Shown here piece by piece: positions 53,771 through 62,314 of a DNA stretch of 64,000 bases. The notes under the pieces were generated by a model, which had not been told where the DNA came from, made no database searches, and saw nothing but the letters and a program-made list of their open reading frames with translations. Source of the DNA: Fictibacillus gelatini DSM 15865 (GTDB taxonomy: Bacteria > Bacillota > Bacilli > Bacillales > Fictibacillaceae); the NCBI RefSeq assembly GCF_000430745.1, contig NZ_AUMP01000016.1, positions 62,001-126,000 of the forward strand. The letters run 5' to 3'. The translations under genes were made by a program, and so were the position numbers. The first letter of the stretch is position 1. Each line of letters opens with the position of its first letter.

Positions 53771-55213
53771 CTATCCCCTTATTTGTCTATCGAGTGGAAG
53801 TCTAAGACGTATCGTTGTTCCTTTTTTTATGATAGATTCAATTTCAACCATATTTTTTTGTTGATAAAACAACTCTAATCTTTTAATGACGTTCCTCATG
53901 CCAAGGCCAGTAGAATGACCGTTATTTCTTTTTATTCCGCTCTCTTTTTCATCTGATCTCAAAATTGTTTTAACTGTTTTTTCATCCATCCCTATTCCGT
54001 TATCAATCACTTCGACGACGACTTCAAGACCCGTTTTAAAAATCTTCAGCGCTAAACATGCGCCATGCTCGTAAGATTCAACTCCGTGAATAAACGCATT
54101 TTCAACAATTGGCTGCAAGGTCAAGCCCGGCACCGCAACCGATAAACATTCTTCGCCAACCTCCATTTGAAACTTGACGCGTTCCCCAAATCTTGTTTGT
54201 TGAATAAAAAAATACTCTTGGACAACAGCGACTTCTTCCTTTAATGTTGTCGGCTGGTCAAGACTTTTTAAATTGTATCTAAGTAAATGCGAGACAGAGT
54301 CAATAAGTTCGTTTGTCCGCTTTGCTCCTTCAATATATGCCATTTTAGAAACCGTATTCAGAGTGTTAAATAGAAAATGAGGATTAATTTGGCTTTGCAG
54401 ACTTTTTAGCTCCATTTCCTTTAATAGCTTGTCTAGCTCAGATTTTTCTTTAATTTCCTGAATGAGCCTACGTATATTTTTTCTCATGGAATTAAACGTT
54501 TCGGCTAAAAAGCTTAATTCGTCTTTTGTTGACGTTGAAACATCTTTGCCCTCAAAATTGCCTGAAGCAATTTCTTCCGCCGCCCTTGATAGTCGGCTTA
54601 TCGGCCTTGTAATCCCTTTTGAAAACCATATTGCCAATAATGTGCTGAATAATATGGTGGAGCTAAAAATGGAAATGCCTAATGAGCGAAAATAATTATT
54701 TTTCATGTTCATATCATGATAAAAATATTGGTAATCCGTTAATTCTTGATTGATCAACGATAATGTAACCTCCTGTATATAACGGGCAATTTTTGATGCT
54801 TCGGTAAGATGTTCCGAATAGACGTTTAAATTCTGATCGTTATAGGCATTCATTACGACTGTGCACTCTTCAAGCAAACTTGAAATTAAATTGGCGTAGT
54901 TTTCGAGCGTCATCGATTCCCCGCGGAAACTGATTTCAGCTTGTAACCGGCTCTTTCCTTCAACTAAAGCTTCCCGCTCTTTTTTATATTGACGGTATAA
55001 ATCTGGTGAGCGATCCGTGACATAAGCATTTAATGATTGATACATACCATTTGTCTTTTGTGAAATGGTATTTAAAAGGAAAAATGTTTTTAAAATGTTA
55101 TTATATTGTACAATCGATTTTTGACTGTTTTGGTATAGAAAAAAAGCAACCCCGTTCAGTAATAAAACAAAAACCATTGAATATAGCAAAATCTTCGTAC
55201 GAATCTTCATCAT
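53771..55213 (-). CDS. Sensor histidine kinase, YesM/LytS type
   Basis: 480 residues. An N-terminal TM (about 9-25), an extracytoplasmic helical region of ~150 residues, a second TM (about 172-192), a HAMP domain (RPISRLSRAAEEIASGNFEG), then the His_kinase block with the phospho-His in KSLQSQINPHFLFNTLN and an HATPase domain (LQPIVENAFIHGVE, GIGMDEK, GLGMRNVIKRL). Its ATG overlaps the stop of the upstream sensor gene by four bases (ATGA). It probably signals sugar binding by that protein to the YesN-type regulator. Confidence 0.93.
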   Translation of the reverse strand: MMKIRTKILLYSMVFVLLLNGVAFFLYQNSQKSIVQYNNILKTFFLLNTISQKTNGMYQSLNAYVTDRSPDLYRQYKKEREALVEGKSRLQAEISFRGESMTLENYANLISSLLEECTVVMNAYNDQNLNVYSEHLTEASKIARYIQEVTLSLINQELTDYQYFYHDMNMKNNYFRSLGISIFSSTILFSTLLAIWFSKGITRPISRLSRAAEEIASGNFEGKDVSTSTKDELSFLAETFNSMRKNIRRLIQEIKEKSELDKLLKEMELKSLQSQINPHFLFNTLNTVSKMAYIEGAKRTNELIDSVSHLLRYNLKSLDQPTTLKEEVAVVQEYFFIQQTRFGERVKFQMEVGEECLSVAVPGLTLQPIVENAFIHGVESYEHGACLALKIFKTGLEVVVEVIDNGIGMDEKTVKTILRSDEKESGIKRNNGHSTGLGMRNVIKRLELFYQQKNMVEIESIIKKGTTIRLRLPLDRQIRG

Positions 55214-56198
55214 GGACTGACATCCCCTTTCGCTATATCCTTCTGATAGAGAATGCCTGTATCCGTATGTATCGTCGAAGGGATGTGCCTCCCCTTTTTA
55301 AACTCATGCATCAATTTCACGCTTTCATATCCAATTTTATATGGCTTTTGTACAACCGTCGCCTGAATGATCCCTTGTTTCATTAATTGAAGTGTTTCGG
55401 GTAGTGTATCAAAACTGATAATATAAATTTTTTTCTCATGCCCTTGTCGTTTTATGACCTGGGCAATTCCCAGCCCGTCTAATGCGCTCGTTCCGTAGAA
55501 GGCGTTTACATCAGGATGTTCCGAAAGAATCTCATTCGCTTTTTCCGCAGCCTGGACTTTCGTAATGTTTGATGCTTTAATATCTACAACTTTAATTCCG
55601 GGTTTATTTTTAATTGCATCCTTAAATCCCTCTACACGCAATTTTTGATGGCTCGCTTCAAAACTTCCTGTAATGATACCAACAACCGCTTTTCCCTTTG
55701 TTCCAGCGATTAATGCCTTTCCTGCCAAATAGCCGGAGCGATAATTATCCGTTCCTACATAAGAGACTCGTTTACTTTTTGCAGCATCTGTATCGACTGT
55801 AATGACCGGAATCCCTTTTTTCATCGCTTTATTTATAAGAGGAGTGAATTTTTCTTCACTAAGCCCCTGTGTAATAATTCCATCTACTTTTGAGGAAATA
55901 GCCATATCGATCAATTTCATATGTTCGGATAGATTCGATTGTAATGGCCCATTATATTCAATGGAAACATGGTAGCGGCGTCCTGCGGCCTTAGCCCCTT
56001 TTTCGACTAAACGCCAATATTCATTATTTAATTCTTCTGAAATGAGAACATAATGGGCATTCGTCTTTTTCGCTTTCGTTTTTTTTCGATTATTTGATCA
56101 AATTGCATCGCTTTATAGGCGAAAAATAAAGTAAAGAAAAAGGAAATGGTAAATGCTGATATACCGATCGCATAAAATACATTTCGATAATGGTTCAT
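55210..56198 (-). pseudogene. Membrane-anchored sugar-binding sensor protein (PBP type 1), frameshifted
   Basis: A start at ATG 56198 (behind GGAGGCGAG) gives MNHYRNVFYAIGISAFTISF, an uncleaved N-terminal anchor. At an 8-A run (56079-56086) the frame shifts: one extra A would continue into KTKAKKTNAHYVLISEELNN, then EYWRLVEKGAKAAGRRYHVS and the rest of a RbsB/XylF-like domain ending at 55210 (VDGIITQGLSEEKF, GTDNYRSGYLAGKAL, YGTSALDGLGIAQ). As written the protein is split. It may be a real mutation, slippage in the A run, or a sequence error. The intact form would match XylFII-like partners of LytS-type kinases. Confidence 0.8.
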
Positions 56199-56274
56199 AG
56201 CTTCTCGCCTCCGAAATTCCAAAATATTCTGTCTACTAATAACTTAACTTATTCATCTCTTATAGTAAATACAT

Positions 56275-56302
56275 AAAAAAGACCTGAACCCAGGTCTTTT
56301 TT
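56275..56302 (-). terminator. Terminator of sspN
   Basis: Stem AAAAAAGACCTG / CAGGTCTTTTTT just after the sspN stop codon. Confidence 0.9.
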
Positions 56303-56306
56303 TGTT

Positions 56307-56447
56307 TTATCCTTTAGGAGGAATATAATTCGGTTGTTCATTGCTTTTATTCGCCATCTGTCTTCCATTATTGCCTTTGCCGTCCCTTGGCTGTGTTCCT
56401 AAATGATTCGGGACAAAATATTTCGGAAATTTTTTCGGATTACTCAT
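56307..56447 (-). CDS. sspN: Small acid-soluble spore protein N
   Basis: 46 residues: starts MSNPKKFPKYFVPNHLGTQP, continues GKGNNGRQMANKSNEQPN and ends YIPPKG. The NPKKxxKxFxPNHxGTQ pattern is the SspN family, a minor forespore protein. ATG 56447 has AGGAGGGG about six bases ahead; a terminator follows immediately. In B. subtilis sspN forms an operon with tlp; here it stands alone beside citB. Confidence 0.9.
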   Translation of the reverse strand: MSNPKKFPKYFVPNHLGTQPRDGKGNNGRQMANKSNEQPNYIPPKG

Positions 56448-56486
56448 GCTTTTCCCCTCCTTAGTCATTAATATTTGTTTTTACAC

Positions 56487-56519
56487 AAAAAAAGAAACAG
56501 AATCGCGTTCTGTTTCTTC
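56487..56519 (-). terminator. Terminator of the fbpB-like gene
   Basis: Stem AAGAAACAGAA / TTCTGTTTCTT with a T run (minus strand), overlapping the stop codon. Confidence 0.85.
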
Positions 56520-56646
56520 AGGCATTCTTGGAATGTTTATCCTCTAACTTTTTTTCAATTCGTTCCATTTCTTCGTGGTCACTTAGCAATTGACGTTTAT
56601 TTTCATTGACGAGATCTTTGAATGATATTTTGCGAAATTTCCTCAT
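56518..56646 (-). CDS. FbpB-family small basic protein (42 residues)
   Basis: MRKFRKISFKDLVNENKRQL followed by LSDHEEMERIEKKLEDKH. This matches the Fur-regulated basic protein B family (pattern sF..LV.eNK..Ll.D...m.rIE.klE.kh). In B. subtilis FbpB works with the small RNA FsrA in the iron-sparing response; aconitase mRNA is among the iron-protein targets, and here the gene sits directly downstream of citB. I see no good Fur box upstream, so iron control of this copy is unproven. AAGGAAAAAG-type RBS is weak to moderate. Confidence 0.75.
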   Translation of the reverse strand: MRKFRKISFKDLVNENKRQLLSDHEEMERIEKKLEDKHSKNA

Positions 56647-56735
56647 TCTCTTTTTCCTCCAAATATATTCATTTATATATACTATCGACAAATCCCAACA
56701 TTTTTATTCAATTTTTAGAAAATAGAATTAAAAAA

Positions 56736-56765
56736 TAAACAGCTCTCAAAAAGAGAGCTGTTTAT
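56736..56765 (-). terminator. Terminator of citB
   Basis: Stem AAACAGCTCTC / GAGAGCTGTTT with T-rich tail, just after the citB stop codon. Confidence 0.9.
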
Positions 56766-56775
56766 ATAAATAAAC

Positions 56776-59496
56776 TTATTTTGTTGCAACGAGTTTGTTG
56801 CGCAATACCATTGGCAGGATGCCACCATGGCGATAGTAATCGATTTCTACTTCACTGTCGAAACGAGCGATGACTTCGAATTCTTTTGCGACGCCATTTT
56901 CATCAACCGCTGTAACTTTTACAAGGTCACGAGGCTTCACATTTTCATCAATTTGAATGGTGAATGTTTCTTTGCCAGTAAGACCATGTGTTTCGGCATT
57001 TTCGCCATCTTTGAATTGAAGAGGCAATACGCCCATTAATACAAGGTTGCTGCGGTGAATACGTTCGAAGCTTTCCGCCAGAACGGTTTGAATGCCAAGA
57101 AGGTTTGTACCTTTTGCCGCCCAGTCACGAGAGCTTCCCATTCCGTAGTCTTTTCCGGCAATAACGATAAGACCTGTTTGATCCTCTTTATATTTCATAG
57201 CGGCATCGTAAATGCTCATTACTTCATTTGTAGGCCAGTATGTCGTCCAACCGCCTTCAGTTCCCGGTGCAATCTGGTTGCGGATACGAATATTCGCAAA
57301 CGTACCGCGCATCATGACTTCATGGTTACCACGACGGGAACCATAAGAGTTAAAGTCGCGTTGCTCGACGCCATGTTCAAGCAAGTATTTTCCGGCAGGA
57401 GAATCTTTCGCGATGGCACCCGCTGGTGAAATATGGTCTGTCGTTACAGAATCACCAAATTTCGCAATAAGCTTTAGTCCTTCAAGAGGCTTAATTTCTT
57501 TAAGCTCAGCTGAAAGGTTCTCAAAGAACGGCGGGTTTTGAATATATGTTGATTCTGGATCCCAATTGTAAAGTTTATCAGCGCTTGTTTTCAATTCATT
57601 CCAACGTTCATTTTCATCAAATACGCGTTCATATTCTTTTTTGAACGATTCCGGTTTAACGGATTTGTTCATCGCTTCTTTAATTTCTTCAGCAGATGGC
57701 CAAATGTCTTTAAAGTAAACGTCATTTCCGTCTTTATCTTTACCGAAAGAATCATTTTGCATGTCAAAGTTAACCGTTCCTGCCAATGCATAAGCAACGA
57801 CGAGCGGCGGAGAAGCAAGATAGTTCGCTTTTACAAGCGGATGAATTCGCCCTTCAAAGTTACGGTTACCTGACAATACAGAAGCAACTGTCAAATCGTT
57901 TTTAGCAATTGCTTCTTCCACTTCTTGAGAAAGCGGGCCAGAGTTTCCGATACATGTTGTACAACCATAACCTACAAGGTTAAAGCCTAGTTGCTCTAAA
58001 TATGGCATTAGTCCGGCATCTGCCAAATAATCTGTAACAACTTTTGAACCAGGTGCGAGCGATGTTTTTACATATCCAGGGACTTTAAGGCCTTTTTCAA
58101 CTGCTTTTTTCGCAACGAGACCGGCACCTAACATTACATATGGATTAGATGTATTCGTACAACTTGTAATCGCTGCGATCGCAACTGATCCGGTTTTCAT
58201 TGTTGATGTTTCGCCATTTGGATGTTTTACTTCAACTTGTTTGTTAATTTCATCAGCTGTCAAGCCAAAGCCTGCATTTCCTTGAGGCGCTACAAGCGCT
58301 TTATTGAACGATTCTTTCATTTTTGAAAGCGGAATTAAATCTTGCGGACGTTTTGGACCGGAAAGATTCGTTTCAAGTTCATTAAGATTGATTTCAACAA
58401 CATCTGTAAAGATCGGATCTTCTGCATCCGGGGTATAGAACAAGCCGTTAGCTTTGCAATATTCTTCAACTAACTTAATTTGTTCTTCACTGCGGCCAGT
58501 AAGTCTTAAGTAGTTAAGCGATTCTTCGTCAACAGGGAAGAAACCGCAAGTTGCACCATATTCAGGCGCCATGTTGGAAACGGTAGCGCGGTCTGCAAGC
58601 GGCATTTCGGCTAGACCCGGTCCGAAAAATTCAACAAATTTACCGACAACATTTTTCTGGCGCAACACTTGTGTTACTTTTAGCGCTAAGTCTGTTGCTG
58701 TTGTGCCGTTTGGAAGTGAACCAACAAGCTTCACGCCGATTACTTCTGGTACTGGGAAGTAAGAAGGCTGTCCGAGCATGCCTGCTTCTGCTTCAATTCC
58801 ACCTACGCCCCAGCCTAATACACCAAGGCCATTAATCATCGTCGTATGAGAGTCAGTACCGACTAGAGAATCCGGGAATGCTTCTAACTCGCCATCGACT
58901 TCCATGCTTTGAACAACAGATGCTAAATATTCAAGGTTGACCTGGTGGACGATACCAGTTGCCGGAGGGACAGCACGATAATTATCAAAAGCAGATTGAG
59001 CCCAGCTTAACAACTTATACCGTTCTTCATTCCGTTCAAACTCACGGTCCATATTGTATGCTAACGAGTCGTTCGTACCGAATTTGTCAACCTGTACAGA
59101 GTGGTCAACGACAAGGTCAACCGGAATATCAGGGTTGATTTTCGATGGATCTCCGCCCATATCTTTCATTGCTTTTCTTAAAGACGCAAGGTCAACCACT
59201 GCAGGAACCCCTGTAAAATCCTGAAGAATAACGCGTGAAGGTTTAAATGGAACGTCGATATCTTTTACTTCGTCTGTTCCCCATTTCGCGAGGTTTTCAA
59301 TATGTTCTTTTACAATGACTCTTCCGTCATGCTGGCGTAAGACGGATTCCAATAACACTTTAATGGAATAAGGCAATTTAGAAATTTTCCCTACTCCTGC
59401 TTCTTCTAAAGCACTTAATCGATAATAGTTGTAAGTTTTTCCATTTGCGCTGAAGGTCGCACGCGCATTGAAAATGTCATTCTTACTTTTAGACAT
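56776..59496 (-). CDS. citB: Aconitate hydratase (aconitase A)
   Basis: 906 residues. TCA cycle enzyme interconverting citrate and isocitrate; the apo-form is an RNA-binding regulator. Iron-sulfur ligands are in [11 protein letters not shown] (first Cys) and [14 protein letters not shown] (the other two). Other hallmarks: [57 protein letters not shown] and [19 protein letters not shown] 59496 follows AAGGAGGAATGGATA; the 12 extra open codons upstream are not used. The monocistronic layout beside sspO/sspP agrees with Bacillus gene order. Confidence 0.97.
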   Translation of the reverse strand: MSKSKNDIFNARATFSANGKTYNYYRLSALEEAGVGKISKLPYSIKVLLESVLRQHDGRVIVKEHIENLAKWGTDEVKDIDVPFKPSRVILQDFTGVPAVVDLASLRKAMKDMGGDPSKINPDIPVDLVVDHSVQVDKFGTNDSLAYNMDREFERNEERYKLLSWAQSAFDNYRAVPPATGIVHQVNLEYLASVVQSMEVDGELEAFPDSLVGTDSHTTMINGLGVLGWGVGGIEAEAGMLGQPSYFPVPEVIGVKLVGSLPNGTTATDLALKVTQVLRQKNVVGKFVEFFGPGLAEMPLADRATVSNMAPEYGATCGFFPVDEESLNYLRLTGRSEEQIKLVEEYCKANGLFYTPDAEDPIFTDVVEINLNELETNLSGPKRPQDLIPLSKMKESFNKALVAPQGNAGFGLTADEINKQVEVKHPNGETSTMKTGSVAIAAITSCTNTSNPYVMLGAGLVAKKAVEKGLKVPGYVKTSLAPGSKVVTDYLADAGLMPYLEQLGFNLVGYGCTTCIGNSGPLSQEVEEAIAKNDLTVASVLSGNRNFEGRIHPLVKANYLASPPLVVAYALAGTVNFDMQNDSFGKDKDGNDVYFKDIWPSAEEIKEAMNKSVKPESFKKEYERVFDENERWNELKTSADKLYNWDPESTYIQNPPFFENLSAELKEIKPLEGLKLIAKFGDSVTTDHISPAGAIAKDSPAGKYLLEHGVEQRDFNSYGSRRGNHEVMMRGTFANIRIRNQIAPGTEGGWTTYWPTNEVMSIYDAAMKYKEDQTGLIVIAGKDYGMGSSRDWAAKGTNLLGIQTVLAESFERIHRSNLVLMGVLPLQFKDGENAETHGLTGKETFTIQIDENVKPRDLVKVTAVDENGVAKEFEVIARFDSEVEIDYYRHGGILPMVLRNKLVATK

Positions 59497-59594
59497 TATC
59501 CATTCCTCCTTGTCTTGCTGACAAAGGCTCATTGGGGCACAACAAACAAATCGAATGCTGCCACCATAAAAAGCTGCCTTCGTTCTTCATTACA

Positions 59595-59624
59595 ATCATA
59601 CACTAACGGAAGAAAAATTGTCGA
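59595..59624 (-). promoter_or_regulatory. Candidate citB promoter
   Basis: -35 TCGACA (59619-59624), 18-bp spacer, -10 TATGAT (59595-59600), each 5 of 6 matches, about 100 bases upstream of the citB start. Confidence 0.6.
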
Positions 59625-59754
59625 AATTATGTCTTTTTGTAACACAATAAATTTTCTTCAATTGCTTCCTTTATTATCATACGAAAATGTGTTTCATAAG
59701 TAAAGTACATAAATGTTATCAAAGGTCATAAGCAACTCTTATAACCTCAATATG

Positions 59755-59785
59755 AAAAGCCCTCCAAAAAGAGGGAGTGCTTTTA
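59755..59785 (-). terminator. Hairpin upstream of sspO, possible terminator of the antisense transcript
   Basis: Minus-strand CCCTC / GAGGG hairpin extended by AAAGC / GCTTT and followed by CTTTTC. The nearest minus-strand gene upstream ends at 59996, so its transcript would run antisense across sspO before stopping here. Confidence 0.5.
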
Positions 59786-59823
59786 AAAGAAAATAAGGAC
59801 AAACTATATATGGAGGTGATTTC

Positions 59824-59994
59824 ATGGCTAACCATAAAGCAAATCATATTCGTCCCGGCATGAATGCCGCCCGTAGCCAGGGACAGGGAGCCGGATACAA
59901 TATGGAATTTGGAAATGAACAATTAAGCATGCCTAATGAACCTTTAACTGAGGCACAACGTCAAAACAATAAAAAAACGAAAAAAAGACAGTAG
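59824..59994 (+). CDS. sspO: Small acid-soluble spore protein O
   Basis: 56 residues: [35 protein letters not shown] and [19 protein letters not shown]. The KANHxxPGMN...GQGAGYN...[13 protein letters not shown] pattern is diagnostic of SspO (CotK). It has a six-residue insert (around LSMPN) relative to the usual ~48 residues. GGAGGTGATTTC precedes the ATG. The convergent neighbour ends two bases after its stop. Confidence 0.93.
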   Translation: MANHKANHIRPGMNAARSQGQGAGYNMEFGNEQLSMPNEPLTEAQRQNNKKTKKRQ

Positions 59995-59995
59995 T

Positions 59996-60253
59996 TTACT
60001 CTGTATGGGTTTGATCCGCAATTGAATACAATTCATTTCGATATTGTTCAAGCCGTTCACGTTGATGTTCCGAGGCAACTTCCATTGCATTTTCAATTTG
60101 CTGCAGAGCTTCTTCTACCTCTTGGCGAAATTCTTTCATTTTCCTTCCATATTCAGGATGATTTTGCTCAACATGGGAATAAGCCTGAAGGGCCTGTGTA
60201 TAGCCCTGCTGTGCAGCTTGAAATGCTTGTTGCTTGTCTTTATGGTATGGCAT
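59996..60253 (-). CDS. Small helical protein of unknown function
   Basis: 85 residues, Gln/Glu-rich and all helical ([42 protein letters not shown]). It forms a probable two- or three-helix bundle; no family recognised. ATG 60253 follows GGAAAGGAAGATGT; 11 further codons are open upstream. It lies between sspO and sspP on the opposite strand, which breaks the usual sspO-sspP pair; it has no terminator of its own before sspO. Confidence 0.58.
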   Translation of the reverse strand: MPYHKDKQQAFQAAQQGYTQALQAYSHVEQNHPEYGRKMKEFRQEVEEALQQIENAMEVASEHQRERLEQYRNELYSIADQTHTE

Positions 60254-60344
60254 AAATACATCTTCCTTTCCTATTGTTGGATACATGTTACTATGCCATA
60301 TGTATCAAAAAATTATTCCAGTTTCTTTAAATGGAGGTAATAAA

Positions 60345-60485
60345 ATGGCTGAACGAAACACCTTTAAAGACATTCGCAGAAATTCCCCAAAAGGGCAATA
60401 TGAAACGCAACCCGAGCCTCTCGATGGTTCAAAAAAAGTGAAGAATAGAAATCATACGCGCCAAAAACAGGCAAAAGGATCGTAA
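60345..60485 (+). CDS. sspP: Small acid-soluble spore protein P
   Basis: 46 residues: [20 protein letters not shown] followed by [20 protein letters not shown]. The [18 protein letters not shown] end is diagnostic of SspP (CotL). ATG 60345 has ATGGAGGTAATAA ahead (GGAGG at good distance); the 37 upstream open codons are not coding. In B. subtilis it is in one operon with sspO; here a minus-strand gene lies between them, so each needs its own promoter. Confidence 0.93.
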   Translation: MAERNTFKDIRRNSPKGQYETQPEPLDGSKKVKNRNHTRQKQAKGS

Positions 60486-60498
60486 ATATCAGCATGAC

Positions 60499-60525
60499 AA
60501 AAGCCAACCATTTAGTTGGCTTTTG
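60499..60525. terminator. Bidirectional terminator between sspP and selA
   Basis: Stem AAAAGCCAAC / GTTGGCTTTT, loop CATTTA. Confidence 0.9.
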
Positions 60526-61914
60526 TTACCATTTATTGAGCGTCCGAATGATGACCTCTTCTTCTTCTTCGGCTACAGTTCTCGGGTCAATGAGGCAATG
60601 ATCATCTTTTATCCGGACGATGATAGGGAGCGGCTGATTTCGTAATCTTTGTGCCATTTCATTAGCGGAAACTTTTTCATGCGAAAGCTTTAACACATAG
60701 GTTGGCAGTTGAACGCCCGGCATTGTTCCGCCACCTACCATGGAAAAATCTTTTTCAATTGAATAAGTGATGTTCCTTGAATCTAGCTTTTCAACCATTC
60801 GCTTTAATAGTCCCAATAGTTCTTCTTCCGTTTTTAAAATATCTCTTACAACCGGAAGCTGCTTTGCTTTTACCTTATTTTGATACGCTTTGATCGTCGC
60901 CTCTAGTCCGGCAAGTGTTAATTTATCCACTCTTAAGACACGTGCTAGCTGGTGCTTCTTTAACCGGTCAATATATTTTTTCTTTCCAGCGATAATGCCC
61001 GCCTGTGGTCCTCCTAACAGCTTGTCCCCGGAAAACGTCACAAGATCAACACCTGATGATAAAACTTCCGAAACAAGCGGTTCTTCCCCTATTCCGGCCG
61101 CTCTAAATGGATAAAATGCCCCGCTTCCTAAATCTTCATAAACGAGAATATGATCGTGGGATTTTGCTAATCGTACTAATTGCTCAGTTGGGACACTTTT
61201 TGTAAATCCGATGATTTTAAAATTACTCGTATGGACTTTCATTAATATAGCTGTATTCTCTGTAATCGCTTTTTCATAATCGACGATATGTGATTTATTG
61301 GTTGTCCCGATTTCAACCAGTCTTGCCCCACTTTCCTCCATAATGGATGACACACGAAAGGACCCCCCGATTTCGACTAACTCTCCGCGGGAGATGATTA
61401 CTTCTTTCTGTTTCGCGAATGCTTTTAGAACAAAATAAACGGCAGCAGCGTTATTGTTTACAACGATCGCCCCTTCGCTTCCCAATACTTCACAAATCAA
61501 TTTTTCAAGTAAATCGTGCCGTGAACCTCTTTTTCCACTATGAATATCATACTCTAGATTTGTATAATTTTTCGCCGCTTGCACAATATGCTCGATTGCT
61601 TCAGTGCTTAAGCGCGCCCGGCCAAAATTCGTATGTAAAACAATGCCCGTTGCGTTAATGACCCTTTTTAAAGAGACATCATTCTTTAACTCTATTTTCT
61701 CTTTCATATGTTCAATAATAAGCTTTAGAAAATCTTCTTTGCTTGCTTTTTCTTGAAATGAAGGCTGAAGAATTTGCTGCCGCAAATGGGAAAGTTCTTC
61801 TTGCACCCATTTCGTTATTGTGGAATCGGCAATATGTTTCGGAACAATTTCACGCAAGCGCGGATCATTTAAGACAGTATGAACAGCCGGCAAGCTTCGC
61901 AATACGTTTGACAA
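60526..61914 (-). CDS. selA: L-seryl-tRNA(Sec) selenium transferase
   Basis: 462 residues. PLP enzyme that converts seryl-tRNA(Sec) to selenocysteinyl-tRNA(Sec) using selenophosphate. The Schiff-base lysine is Lys298 in TFSGDKLLGGPQAGII; other blocks are RVINATGIVLHTNFGRA, VVNNNAAAVYF and SRGELVEIGGSFR. The start is TTG 61914 behind GGGGGAGGGGG. It follows the SelW-like gene by 45 bases on the same strand and is probably co-transcribed. It supplies Sec for the two UGA-containing genes next door; selB and the Sec tRNA are not in this window. Confidence 0.97.
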   Translation of the reverse strand: MSNVLRSLPAVHTVLNDPRLREIVPKHIADSTITKWVQEELSHLRQQILQPSFQEKASKEDFLKLIIEHMKEKIELKNDVSLKRVINATGIVLHTNFGRARLSTEAIEHIVQAAKNYTNLEYDIHSGKRGSRHDLLEKLICEVLGSEGAIVVNNNAAAVYFVLKAFAKQKEVIISRGELVEIGGSFRVSSIMEESGARLVEIGTTNKSHIVDYEKAITENTAILMKVHTSNFKIIGFTKSVPTEQLVRLAKSHDHILVYEDLGSGAFYPFRAAGIGEEPLVSEVLSSGVDLVTFSGDKLLGGPQAGIIAGKKKYIDRLKKHQLARVLRVDKLTLAGLEATIKAYQNKVKAKQLPVVRDILKTEEELLGLLKRMVEKLDSRNITYSIEKDFSMVGGGTMPGVQLPTYVLKLSHEKVSANEMAQRLRNQPLPIIVRIKDDHCLIDPRTVAEEEEEVIIRTLNKW

Positions 61915-61959
61915 TGATGACCCCCTCCCCCTGGGAATAGCACACCCGGTAAGGATGCG

Positions 61960-62205
61960 CTATTCTTCTTGCAGCTTTTTCATTTCATCAATCACAAATG
62001 AATGATCCGGGAATTTCCCTGTTTCTTTTTTGGAGTAAATGTTCGAGCCATTTACAGTGACTTCGAACACGCCTCCCTTGCTCGTAATCAGTTCGATAGA
62101 GGCGATCTCCGCCCGGAAATGATTGAACAGGTCTTCCGCGAGACTCGCGGCTTTTGGCGCATAGTTTCACATCATGCAAAATTCGATTTTTACTTTTAAT
62201 GACAT
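61960..62205 (-). CDS. SelW-like selenoprotein (Rdx family), UGA-encoded selenocysteine at residue 13
   Basis: 81 residues if UGA at 62167-62169 is read as Sec. It begins MSLKVKIEFCMM-Sec-NY, giving a CxxU redox motif at residues 10-13 in the thioredoxin-like Rdx fold (SelW/SelT/SelH family); IEFCxxUNYxPKAxxL and the later TSKGGVFEVTVNG and KKETGKFPD blocks are typical. The frame is open on both sides of the UGA and ends at TAG 61960. A 6-bp hairpin lies 16 bases after UGA as a bacterial SECIS. ATG 62205 follows AAAGGAGTG. Likely a thiol/selenol oxidoreductase; no partner known. Next to selA and selD. Confidence 0.88.
62136..62150 (-). promoter_or_regulatory. Bacterial SECIS hairpin of the SelW-like gene
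   Basis: Perfect stem CCGCGA / TCGCGG with loop GTC, starting 16 bases after the UGA, the distance expected for SelB recognition. It lies within the coding sequence. Confidence 0.75.
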
Positions 62206-62240
62206 TTGCTTTTCACTCCTTTTATTTTTCTATTTCTTAT

Positions 62241-62281
62241 AGTATAACCTTTCGCACTTTATAAAAAAAATAGTTTATACT
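62241..62281. promoter_or_regulatory. Divergent promoter region between the selW-like gene and selD
   Basis: Two TATACT -10 elements face apart: minus strand 62241-62246 and plus strand 62276-62281. Neither has a strong -35, so these are weak predictions. Confidence 0.38.
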
Positions 62282-62314
62282 AAAAAAGAGTTCCAATCAG
62301 GGAGGTGCGGATGA

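Larger units (their letters stand above)
59497..59823. other. Intergenic region between citB and sspO
   Basis: 327 bases with the citB promoter region, a hairpin at 59755-59785 and the sspO leader. I searched for CcpC dyads (ATAA-N7-TTAT) and did not find a clean one. No additional gene is supported. Confidence 0.5.

Noticed and set aside
59497-59700. CcpC dyad controlling citB
   Set aside because: I could not find a clear ATAA-N7-TTAT symmetry around the proposed promoter.
59719-59922. Minus-strand frame across sspO
   Set aside because: Shadow of sspO on the opposite strand; no RBS.
61988-62179. 63-codon uninterrupted minus-strand frame overlapping the SelW-like gene
   Set aside because: It is in another frame, has no RBS, and its Arg/Gly-rich product is unlike any family; the UGA-containing frame is the real gene.
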